From Chromera velia (taxonomy: Eukaryota > Sar > Chromeraceae): DNA of 32,439 nt. Made by a program: the position numbers and the translations under genes. Location of the stretch: positions 37,300-69,738 of the forward strand of contig JAHBMJ010005539.1 of the NCBI GenBank assembly GCA_018398765.1, given 5' to 3'. Below, in pieces: positions 1 through 11,100 of this stretch. Within the stretch, counting starts at the first letter, position 1. Each line of letters begins with the position of its first letter. The notes under the pieces are model-generated. The model saw only the letters and a list, made by a program, of their open reading frames with translations, was not told where the DNA came from and did not search any database.

Positions 1-113
1 TTCAAAACTTCATTCAAGATTCAAGTGCCTAACCAGAACAAATAGTGGGAGCAGGTGCGATGAAGTGATGACCGATCGCTCGCGACCGACTTTTGTTTCC
101 CTCAGTGCCCTGC

Positions 114-1075
114 ATGGCGGAATACAGAAATCTCGATCTGCCTGAAAATCCTTCTACTGACCTTGGATCATCCTTGGATCTGACCTTCGTGCGGCGGCGC
201 GCGCCCGCGGGGTGGCGGCGCACTGTTCATGCGATCCAGCAGTGCATGTGGGATTTTTTAGCTATAGGTTGCCACATGACGTTTACTCCATTGCATGAAT
301 CTCCAAAAACTGAAGTCGCCACGTTCCCTTCCTCGAATCCGTACAAAGTTTTGGAAATGAAGCCGTTCAGCCGTCCTGGAGAAAGGCGAAAGCTCCACGC
401 GAGCTCGACCGGGAATCTTGGTGGGGTGAAGGAGGTGCAAAGGTCAGACAAAATTGAAGGGCGCCGTTGTGGATATTGACCGCAGCAAAGCACAGTCTCC
501 TCTGGACCTCGTTTTCCTTTTCTGTTTTTCTGCAGAGAGTGGTTGGATGCAGCAGCTCAGGGTAATGTTGAGATGCTCAAAATGGGCGCAGATCTCTGGC
601 CTGAACTCGTCGGCGTGAAAGACGGTGAGGTCTGCATGTGAACGTCCAATTTTTTTGATTCGAAACCAAGATCCAGTCCGACATGCAGTCTGAACGGGCG
701 TTGCCAGTCACTGGATACATATTCATATCATTACAGACAATGTCAGAGTGTCAAATACTCAGAGAGACAGGGGAGACTTTCGAAGCAAAAGCTCATCGGG
801 CCTCCTTTCATGATCGCTGAGAGCATGTCTTTGGTTTGCATGCAGAGCTCCTTCTTCTGCAGAGCTCCTTCTTTGCTGCATGGCTCGAGCCTGTCTCTCT
901 CCTTTTTTCAACTACATCATATTGACATACATCATTTTGATGCATTTCCCTCACATTTCTTCAGTGCTCCCATTTGTTCCTTCATCAAGCGATCCATGCC
1001 TCGTGAAATTTTTGGCCCGTGTGCCCGTCCCTCTTTTGCGCGGATGGTGATCTCTCAATCCCTCCCTTTTGTTTC

Positions 1076-1141
<66 letters not shown>

Positions 1142-1142
1142 N

Positions 1143-1181
<39 letters not shown>

Positions 1182-3814
1182 GCGTGTGCGTGCGTGTGCG
1201 TGTGCGTGGGCGTGTGCGTGTGCGTGGGCGTGGGCGTGTGCGTGTGCGTGTGCGTGTGCGTGTGCGTGTGCGTGTGCGTGTGCGTGTGTGTGTATGTTCA
1301 GAAAATGGCGAGTCCGCTCTGTTCAAGGCCGCGGCATGCAACAGGACCAAAACGTTGGCGTTTCTCCTCGACTCTCTGGGGGCTTCGGTTGACCCGCAGA
1401 GGCGGGACGGCAGGACTGCCCTCATGCAGAGTGCACTCAGAGGGAATGTGGACTGTGTCATGCTGCTCGTGGCAGCGGGCGCGCGGGTGGACTCTAAAAC
1501 CCCTAAAGGGGTCACCGCTCTGATGCTTGCAGCGTTCAGTGGGCACACGAGAATTGCGGCCCTCTTGATGAGTGCCTCAGGAGATAGGAGGTATGTGAAT
1601 GCGAAAAAAGATAGCGGCTTCACCGCTCTGATGGTCGCGGCCCAAAACGGGCATTCAGATGTCGTTGAGTTGCTTTTGCGAGCGGAGGCCGAGGTCAATT
1701 CAAGAGCAGAGGATGGTGTCACTGCGCTGATTCTAGCCGCTCAGGGGGGGCACCTCGAAGCAGCCAGCATGCTTTTGAAAAGAAATGCCGATGCCACTGC
1801 AGCTGAGAAAAAAGGCTTCACCGCCCTCATGTTTGCAGCACAAAATGGCCACCCAGAGTTCGTTGCCTTGCTCCTGAGAGAGAGCGCGGGAGGGAGGGTG
1901 ACTGTGAATGTGAGGGAAGCAAAAGGCTACACTGCCCTGATGTTTGCTGCAATGAACGGACATTCCGAGGTCGTCTCTCTCCTCATCAGAGAGAGGGCAG
2001 ATGTGAACGCGAAGGAGGAAGATGGGTGGACCGCTCTTATGTTCGCCTCACAGAATGGCTACCCTGAGGTCGCTGCTCTCCTCATACAGGCCAAAGCAGA
2101 CGTCAACGCGAAGGAGAAGGAAGGCTGGACCCCCATTATGTTTGCTTCCCGTACGGGGCCAGAGGTGGTCGGGATGTTAATCCAAGCAGGGGCTGAAGTC
2201 AGTGCACGGACCACCCGCGACGGCCTGACTGCTCTGATCCTTGCTGCCAGGAGCGGAAACCCGAGCGTTGTTGCTCTCCTCCTGCAGGCGGGTACAGATC
2301 CATCCATCACCCTCCAGGATGGCACCACAGCCGCCTCCCTTGCGGCTGCGGGGGGGCACCAAACCGTTAGGGCGATGTTGGAGGGACAGAGCTTATCTGT
2401 CCACGTACCTGATGCATGGGTGGATGTGCAGAGGGCAGAATGGAATCCGATCTTAGATCTGGTCAAGGACTCTGCAGTTGCACTGTGGTCCCTGCCCGTA
2501 CTGTGTCTGCTTTTGGAAAACCGACGCTGCATACCGAAACGGCAGGATGTCAGAGATGTGCTTCTTGAGCTCGGAATGGAAGAAAAACAGATCCATTCGG
2601 CCTTGCACGGTCAGTTGCAGAATGTCCAAACAAATTTTCCCCTGTTGGGAGGCTACACTGTGGTGTGTCTTTCATTTTGTTGGTTGTCGAAGGATCATCC
2701 AGACCCGAATATGTTTCATCTCCGACTCCTGGTAGAAGAACTCAAAAAGCAATGGTGGGCTCAGGGGGAAAGTGCACAGCACGTTTACGTGTTTTGGGAT
2801 TTCATGTCTCTTTTTCAAAAGCCAAGAAGCGAAAGTGAAGACGCACTTTTCCGTAAAGCCCTTACAAGGCTGGATGTCCTCTACAGCAGCTTCCACACGC
2901 GGGTGTTTCGATCCACGGGGGTGCCGCCCGAGTCCCTGAATCCCCTTCCGTTTGAAAGCAGGGGATGGCCTGCCTTCGAGACCTGTGTCACAGGTTTCAA
3001 GCCGAGCCGCCTCATCCATCACCTCCCCACAGTCCTCCCCGGCGAATCACAATCAGTTGCGCACCCTAAAAGTGACACGCCCGAGCCTCGAAAGGGGCAG
3101 AGCATTCTTGAGAGCCCCCTTTCCCCCCACCCAACTGAAAGGAGAACAGTCGTTCCATTGACTCAGCAGCCCGTGGTGCCCCCACACAGCACTGAAGATT
3201 TCGACCGCATGTTGATGACCAAAACGTTCACAAATGGTGCAGACTCAGAAATGGTAAAGCATCTGTACCGCAACTTCATCCACCTCACTGCTCGGAATGT
3301 GTGCGTGATTTCCTTTGCAAGTCGATCAAAGTTTACAGATGAGCATGCTGCAGTTTTGTGCGGCCTGTTCAGGTATCTTCTATCTCCACAGTCTTGGAGG
3401 AGTGAGGGGGGAGACGGAGAGCCGGGTGACTTTGGAATGCGTTTGGAGCAGCTGGATTTGTCGGGAACCTCTTTGACTGATAAGGCAGCGGTGATGCTTA
3501 TTCAGACGCTGAGCAACGTCAAAAGCCTCAAAGCCCTGAACCTGAAACACACAAACGTTTCGATTGGAACGATTAAAGCTCTCCATCAGTGCATTGAGGG
3601 GGAGGGGTTTCCATCTCTTGGAAGGATCGGCCTGTTTGGATGCAGAAGACTGGGTGAAGAGATGGGGGACAAGGAAGTAAGTATGATTTTGGGCATGACC
3701 GAGAAACGGAAGTCTGCTGGACAGAGTCTCGTCTTCGATTTGCAGTATGCGGTCAGCGGCCTGTCTGATCAAGCTCTTTTTCTTCTACAAGAACGCTTAA
3801 GCATTCTACTGTGA
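114..3814 (+). CDS. Ankyrin-repeat protein with TIR-like central domain and C-terminal LRR
   Basis: Spliced model: exons 114-442 (tentative), 536-624 and 1302-3814, 976 aa, phases 2 and 1 close exactly. Exon 2 reads EWLDAAAQGNVEMLK, a typical ankyrin start, and joins exon 3 as ENGESALFKAAA. About twelve ankyrin repeats (residues ~110-500) carry the G-x-TALM-x-AA-x-x-GH pattern, many with DVNAK ends. Residues ~590-705 hold VVCLSFCWLS..HPDP, YVFWDFMSLFQKPR, a helix with LDVLYSS, then SRGWPAFE. This order resembles Toll/interleukin-1 receptor boxes (strand A, BB-loop region, S-x-W-x-x-x-E), and I recall similar modules in dinoflagellate and chromerid predicted proteins. A linker and a segment with FTNGAD follow, then two to three LRRs (LEQLDLSGTSLTD, LKALNLKHTNVS, ~855-915). 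Likely a cytosolic scaffold or receptor; function unknown. Exon 1 and the ATG at 114 are the weak part; the gene could begin further upstream. Confidence 0.8.
625..1301 (+). repeat. Intron with CT and GT/GTGTGC microsatellites
   Basis: Intron 2 of the ankyrin gene, donor gtgagg at 625 and acceptor ttcag ending at 1301. It holds an almost pure CT run (about 1079-1138), an ambiguous base at 1142, then GT and GTGTGC/GTGGGC runs up to about 1290, ending ten bases before the acceptor. The pyrimidine-rich run lies on the sense strand and may serve as an extended polypyrimidine tract. The long open frames through it on both strands are artefacts of the repeat. Confidence 0.85.
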
Positions 3815-4156
3815 CTGCTGTGCTTGTAGTGAAACATTTCAAATTAACTTTGAAAATCATATTTCATCTTGTTTAAAATTTTGATATGATTGCCAAATAT
3901 TACTTTAAGACTTTCTAATCAACTCACAATTTGAATCATCATCATCATCATCATCATACGCTATCGCTATCGGCCCATAATAGGCGTCTAGCATTCAGCA
4001 AGTCACAACACGCAAGGCAGACTGTTGTAACAATTTGAATAATACCTTTTTTTAGACCCTGCTAATCATTAGGTATATTGATTCGGTGATGATACGTTGA
4101 TATAGATTGCTTATATTTTATAATTTTATATTAATTTGATTTATACACTATTTGGA

Positions 4157-4157
<1 letters not shown>

Positions 4158-4216
<59 letters not shown>
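4158..4216. repeat. TA dinucleotide microsatellite
   Basis: A nearly uninterrupted TA run with one short break (gtatatataata) in the AT-rich intergenic island. Confidence 0.9.
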
Positions 4217-4220
<4 letters not shown>

Positions 4221-4481
4221 TTTATAATATTCTGTCCTAGTGTAGTACCAACAAACCATTGAGTAATCAAAACATGATTGAAAACAAAAACCCTAGCAAA
4301 AACCTGAGCCTCCTGAAGTAAAACTAGGGGTAAAAGAATTAAAAAGAATTTATTCTTAGATATTAAAGTTAAATTTAGATTTTAGATATTAATTACTGAT
4401 TATCAATTCACTAATCCCAGACCTAACACTAAACCAGGTATAGTATTCAAACTACTAGTAGTAATTCAATCTTTTTGTGTG

Positions 4482-4500
4482 TGGGGNGGGGGGGGGGGGG
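4482..4500. repeat. Poly-G homopolymer with an ambiguous base
   Basis: A run of G bases contains one N. The assembler could not resolve the length, so local spacing may be wrong. Confidence 0.85.
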
Positions 4501-5126
4501 AAGCATTTAACTCCGATGATTTAAGATCTGTTCCTAGCACGTCCGCCTTTCAATCTTATCGGTTTCTAGATTGATTAATCAAACTACAGTAGTACCTTAA
4601 ACAGTACCTTAAGCAGAGATACACTGGGAGAGGCATGTGTACCGTGTACGTCACATATGATGCGCAAAACAATAAATTTTCGACATGTTTTTTTCATACC
4701 ACTCACCCTAGTACTCACCACAATGCGGCAGCACTAACAACGCCGAAAGGGAGTTGGGACTTAGGCTGGAACTCGAATGACGGATCGATCGACCCACAGA
4801 ATCACATGCAGAAAAACTCTTTTTAAAAATCAAGCACCCCGTCGAGTGCTGTCCGCGTTGCTAATGTCCTTTCTACCATAGTGGTGGGTGCCAAACTCTT
4901 TACCACGTCCACTCCATTTCCACCCTCCTTCCGGCCTCTACCTCAGTCCCTCCGACCTATTGACTCCTTCCAGAGAGACCTTGCTGTTACTGACCAACCC
5001 CCTCCACTCTGTTCTGCCTGAGCCGGTCCCCCCACTGGCAGTTGCCGTCAGGGGCCCTTCTCAGTCAGCTTAAATAAATTAATCGTACATACCATTCCTC
5101 TTACTCTTCCTGTTCCTTCCGAGCTC

Positions 5127-8100
5127 TTAGCTCGGTTCTAAGTCGAGTCCCTCTCGCTTCCTCTCCTCCAACCACTGCTTTGAAGCGGACGAATACTCGT
5201 CGACTGAAATCTCCACAAGCTCTTCCACTAGGGCCGAAATTCGACCCGGGAGTGCTGTCTGACTTTGACCCCCGCCCCCCAATACTAATGAATGCTCCTG
5301 CTTCTGCAGGTCCCGCCGTTTCTCTTTCATCATTGTCCATGCCCACTCGAGCGCAAAGACTTTGTCCATCTTCACTGCCTCCCTCATGAGGACTCCCAAC
5401 AGGAAGAGAAAGTCTTCCTCAGAAGAGGAAGAAGACGACGGAGGGCCGGGCTCGGCGTCGAGGGAAAGACCGCCGCCCCCTGGATAGGGGGCGGTCAGCC
5501 AGACGAGATCGTCAGCCGAGAGGGCACGTTTGCCCGCAAACCTCAGGACTTGCTTTCTTTTCTTGGAGCACAAAGCCCTCAAATCAGGACGTCTGAGTTC
5601 AAATTGGACCGCGAGATCAAAGCAAAACACCAGACTCGGTCTGACGTCGCAAGGCGGGGATGTCGTCGGCACTTTTGCGGAGCCGCGACTTTCAGCTGCG
5701 GCTACTGCTGCTGCTTCTTGGGAGTTCGGGTGAGAATGACTTAATGAGGGAGGGACGGTGGTTGGCAAGCTCACGTGACTTCTGGTGTCCGCCTTCACAG
5801 ACGCGGAGGGAGCGAGGGACTCGGGCTGTTGGATTTGTTCAAGCGCTGTGTGGAGACGGAGAGGGGGCTCAATGGGTTGTGCTTCCTCCCCTGTCTGTTC
5901 TGTTACCCTTTCCCCCTCCTTTTTCTCCGCAGTCTGCCCTGAAACGCGTTCTCTCTCCTTTTCCTTTGCTGTCTGCCATGTCACCCTTTCCCCCTCATCT
6001 TCCTCCGCAGTCTGCTCTGTCACCCTTTCCCCCTCATCTTCCTCCGCAGTCTGCTCTGTCACTCTTTCCACCTCCTTTTCCTCCGCAGTCTGCTCTGTCA
6101 CCCTTTGCACCTCCTTTTCCTCCGCAGTCTGCTCTGTCACCCTTTCCACCTCCTTTCCCTCCGCAGTCTGCTCTGTCACCCTTTGCACCTCCTTTTCCTC
6201 CGCAGTCTGCTCTGTCACCCTTTGCAACTCTTGTGAGACTGTCTTTGGACCTTCAGGCGGGGGGCCGGGTGGGAGTGGGAAGGAAACTGAGGAGGAAGAA
6301 GGGGCGCATGGGACGCATCGGATGGGGACACCCCTCTCAAGTCTCTGCTTCTCATCAGGGACCGAGGCAGGGACCGAGGACGTGAGTGGGTCCGGTGGTG
6401 CAGTTGGACTGGGGCCACTGAGAACTTGACTTAACCAGGCAATATCTGGGGGAGCTTTGGACTGTTTCTCTTTGTTGGACGCAGAGACAGACGTTGTGAC
6501 GGACACAGGAGGTATCGTGGGGGCAGCGGGGAGGGGATCGCGCGAGCCGCTGGGGGGCTGGGCTGTGTTTTGAGCTCTAGCAAGTGCTTCGTTTTGCTCT
6601 TTCAACTTCCGCTCTCTTTCCCGCTGCTCCCTCTTCGCCCTCTTTTTTTGCTCTGTTCTCTCACTGACCTTCAGAATCACATCAAAACTGTTTTCCCAGT
6701 CATCCGCGCTCTTTTTCTTAGCACTCTTTCTGAAAGTCATCTTCGGCTTTTCTTCTTGACCGGACACTGAGACTCTCTCGGGCGCCCACCCCGTGTTTTG
6801 TTTGTACATGGAGTCAGACAGAGCCTCCCATTCGGCTTGTGGAATCCCTTTGCCCCTCTCTTCCTCTCCTGCTTTTCCCTCTTCCTGGAGATCCGTTGAC
6901 CAGCCCTCCACGCCCCGAACCTCTACCTGAAGCTCATGAGAGAAGTCAACGGGGTGATACTCTATCGCGGGCGGAACCTCTCCCCTAAAATCCCTCTCCT
7001 CATACCCCCACTGGAACAGCAGAGGATCAAGCGGCGGCGGGGCGAAACGAGACAATCCGTCTTTCTCTCTGTTTTTGACTCTCTCTTTCTGTTGGGCTCT
7101 CTCCCACTCTTTTGATTGCTTTATGTCTCTTTCCCACTCCTCCTTCAGACGCTTTCTCTCGGCATCCCAACCGTCATTGTCATTTTCTCGGTCTCTGTCT
7201 GTACGCTTCTCTTGGTCTTCTGCTCCCTCTCCCTCTCCTGGCTGTCTGTGGCTCTCTCCGTCTCTAGCACTCCTCTCTTCGTGGTGTCCGTCTCTGTCTG
7301 AGCCTCTCAACTTTTCATCCTCTTGGTCCCTGTCTCTGTCTCTGCCTCTCTCTGACACCCTGTCTTCTTCTAGGCCTGGGTAGCGATCTCCCTCTTTTCT
7401 GCTTCTGGCCATGTCTCGGTCTTTTGCTCCCTCTCCCTCTCCTGGCTGTCTGTGTCTGTCTCTCACCCTCTTCTCTTCACGGTCTCTCAACTTTTCGTCC
7501 TCTTGGTCTCTGTCTCTGTCTCTGCCTCTCTCTGACACCCTGTCTTCTTCTAGGCCTGGGTAGCGATCTCTCTCTTTTCTGCTTCTGGCCATCTCTCGGT
7601 CTTTTGCGCCCTCTCCCTCTCCTGGCTGTCTGTGTCTGTCTCTCACCCTCTTCTCTTCACGGTCTCTCAACTTTTCGTCCTCTTGGTCTCTGTCTCTGTC
7701 TCTGCCTCTCTCTGACACCCTGTCCTCTTCTAGGCCAGGGTAGCGATCTCCCTCTTTTCTGCTTCTGGCCATGTCTCGGTCTCCGTAGCCGTCTCTACTG
7801 GCACCCTGGTATTCGTACGCGTCTCTATCTGTGTACCGGCCCCCACCTCGGGAGCTGACGTCGTCTTGGGGCATGCCTCTTCTTTCTTTCACCTCTCTCT
7901 CTCTGTGATCATCTCGCCAAGAGACCAGTTGGCGGTCCGTGTTGCCCGTCTCGGACCAGAACTCCCTCTCCGAGTCTCTTTCCCACCCTCCGTCAAAGCC
8001 CCAACCCCCATCGCTGTACGTGTCCTCTTCCCTATCTCTCTCCCATTCCCTGTCCCACTCCTCCCTCCCTGTGTCGACACGCAAGCGAGGATCATCGGCA

Positions 8101-11100
8101 AACCCACCGTTCAACTCCCCAACCCGAGACCCACCAGAATGCCTCCAGGGCCTACTATCATCCTCCCTGCTTGCTATCTCCTCCCAGAACGACTGAGACT
8201 CTCTACCTTCCAACATGAACCTGTCATCTAATTCATCGCTGTCAGGAACTGGATAACGGTCCCTCCTGTCCCTCTCTGCGAACCTGTTTCTCTCTTCCGC
8301 AGAGGGAAGGGGGCGGGGGGGACGGGACCCTTCATCTTCTCCCCCTCCCCCTCTGTCTCTGTCTCTGTCCACCCTCAAAATCACAGGACGTGTCGCATCC
8401 CACTCATCCCTTGCCCCATTCGTACGGTCATGTGAAGCCGCACTGCCCCTTCCCCTCATTTGCTCTTCTCTCTCCACATGAATCCTGCGGTCGCTTCTTT
8501 CCTGCTGCCCACTTTCCTCCAATCCCCTTTCCGAGACGTCCGCCCCCTTCCCCTTCCCCTTCCTCCTCTCGGGCGGGAATTCGGGCAGGCCCTGTCCGAG
8601 TTGTTCGAGGGCTTCCGTGAAATCCTCGTCAGGCCATTCAAACTCCTCGCACCAGAACTCAACGACTGGCACGAACTGACGAGAAGACAGAAGAAATTCT
8701 CTCTTCAGAGCTCGCAGGAGCTCAAAACGACGCGCAAAAGCCATTGCACGGAGGACGAAAGGATCCACAGCATCCAACCCCCCGCGGATGCACTTCTGTG
8801 CCAATAGAATAAAGGTCTCCGGCGTGGACCAGATTGCTGCCTCCTCGAGGAGCAGAAGCCCAAGAGGGGCCCTCAGAAACCTCCCTCCCCAACACCGGAG
8901 ATCCCACAAAGCATCCAGCCTCAGGTCTACCTGCAAAACGAAACCGAAGGTTCAACCAGCAAGCATAAACAGAAAGGTTTATGGAGCTCTCTGGTGTCAG
9001 TTGCAGAGAAGGTGGGCAGGCACAACATCGACAGACAGATCACAAGCAGGAAAGTCAGGCGAAAGCGCGCACAGGCACAAAGCACAGGCATGAAGGCACA
9101 TGATTGAGAAAGAGGCAAGGGTGCGTGAATGAAGGCAAATCAGATGTCTGTTGGAATGAATTAAATTTGACAGCTACTGCTGTGGAGAAGAGAAAAGACA
9201 TTCGTGCAATACATTCAGACATGAACAGAACAGCACTCTGGCCGGATCTCGCAGCCCAACGAAGAACAAAGGCATGGATAAATAAATGAACACGACAGTG
9301 CACGAAGGCTGGATGCGTAAGAAGGTGTTTGCGATCTGACTCGGCTTGTGCACTTTCATTTGAGCTGGATGTAAAAAAGGAAGACACTGACGTACGTGCG
9401 AGAGGTCCAGGACGAATCTCAGAACCTCATCGTTTGAGCCCTTCACACTGCCCATGAGCAGCCCCAAAAGCCTGTGCCAGCAGGGCGAGGAAGGTCCGCT
9501 GTGCTCAAACTGGGCATGCACCTCAAGACTCTTGTTGCTCCTCAGTAGCAGCTCGACTTCCTCCGTGCTTGCCCCCCTCAGAGCTTTCTCGTAGAAGTAC
9601 ACGGGGCTCTGGCACTTCTGCGCCGATCATGCAACCATGCACAGATTCATTCTATCGTTGAAGGGAGAGAAGGAGGAGACATCTAAGGGAGCAGAAAGTA
9701 GGGAGCAAAAATGCATGAAGAAAGAAAAAGGACTTATGTGTATGTGTCTACGACTTGCTGTATGATGCGAGTGTAAATGTGCCTAATTGCCTGCCTGCCT
9801 GACTGACTGACTGACCACTCGAAACCCGGTGAGATCCGCGTGGCTGTACACTTCTCCCTCGCCCGGTCCGACTGCAGGCCGATCGACGCAAGGAAAAGAA
9901 AAGGGGGGAGCAGCAGCAGCTTCAGAAAGGAGCTTCCTCTGTCTGTACGTGGAAGGAAAAGATGCAGTCTGCTCTGTGTTTTGACCAGAAGAAGGCACTG
10001 GATACAAACAAAAAGCAGCAAGACAGGAAGAGACGAGGAAGGGATCAAAGGAAGGGGAAAGTGAGCAGAGAGAGAGAGAAGGGCGCAGATGATAGACAGA
10101 AGGAGGCAAAGGGAAAGGGAGAAAGAAGGGGTCACGCACAACGGAATTAGATTGATGCTACGGCAGGAACAAAAGAAAACAGAGAGGCAGAAGAGAGACA
10201 TGATAGACGGAAACCGATCATGAAGTAGAGAGAGAAAGCAGAAAGCAAACAACAAACGAACAACAAAGAAAGAAAGGAAAGAAAGAAAGGAAGAAAGAAA
10301 GAAAAAATAAAAAATGAAAAGAGAGAAAGGAGAGGGAACGAATCAAGAGTCCCCACGACAGAACAGACATTTAAAATTTGATGATCAGGAAAGAAATATG
10401 TTGGGGAGTTCCAGACTTGGTGAACCAAATATCGGCTGCTTCAAGAAACGGATTCAACTGAACCGTCGAGTACGGAAAAGAAAGCGAAAGAGAAAGAGAA
10501 AGAAAATCGGGGGCGGCTGGAGTGAGGAACGCGTCACGTTCTGTCCCTCCTCGCTCCCTGCCATGTCGGTTGACATTCCTTACGATACGTTACACAAATT
10601 CCCTTCTACACTCTCCGACAGACGCCCCCCGCCCAAATCAGTCATGCGCACCGACCCACCAAGTTTTCTCGCCAGCTGAAGGAACTTGCCCTTGAAGTAG
10701 ATGTGCGTGGGGGAAACTCTCTGCAAGGGTCGCTGGTTGAAGAACAGACACTCCCTCTTTTTTGCAGGCATCGCACCTGAAATTCCTTCCCTGTTCATAT
10801 TCCTTCTAACCTCCATCTTGGCCTCCCCACTCACCCCTCTGGCAACAGATACAGAGCCCCCCCTCCTCATCGAGGGGTCTGGCACTTCTTCAAGAGGACC
10901 CGAACCATCACCGTCATCGCTGCTGCTGCTGCCGCCTGGGAGGCGGTAGGGAAGTTCTCTGTTGTTGAAAAACACAGTAAGCGGTGCAAGGCTTTCGAAT
11001 GCACGGACCTGTTTCGTTTTACTCTCACCGTGTACCTCCTCACATAGGTACCCTAAATCCCCCACACACTCAATCACATCTTCAAACTTTTCTGCTCCCC

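Larger units (their letters stand above)
3815..5126. other. AT-rich convergent intergenic region
   Basis: No convincing gene. It lies between the 3' ends of the plus-strand ankyrin gene and the minus-strand charged-repeat gene. 3815-4620 is strikingly AT-rich compared with both flanks. It contains an ATC/TCA trinucleotide run near 3936-3957, a TA run (about 4158-4216) and a poly-G run with an ambiguous base (about 4482-4500). 4620-5100 is more balanced and contains only short spurious frames. Polyadenylation sites of both genes should lie here, but I could not place them. Confidence 0.7.

Noticed and set aside
5180-8231. Several plus-strand frames rich in Ser/Leu/Pro opposite the charged-repeat gene
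   Set aside because: They are antisense shadows of the RD/RE-rich coding repeats on the minus strand.
9734-10428. Minus frames rich in Leu/Phe/Ser resembling membrane proteins
   Set aside because: They arise from the pyrimidine-rich intron sequence of the charged-repeat gene and do not fit splice phases. Only the 56-nt exon at 9871-9816 does.
10580-10593. Alternative donor gtaagg at the end of exon 1 of the charged-repeat gene
   Set aside because: It is a better consensus than gtaacg, but its phase creates stops in the next exons. Kept only as a possible alternative splice.
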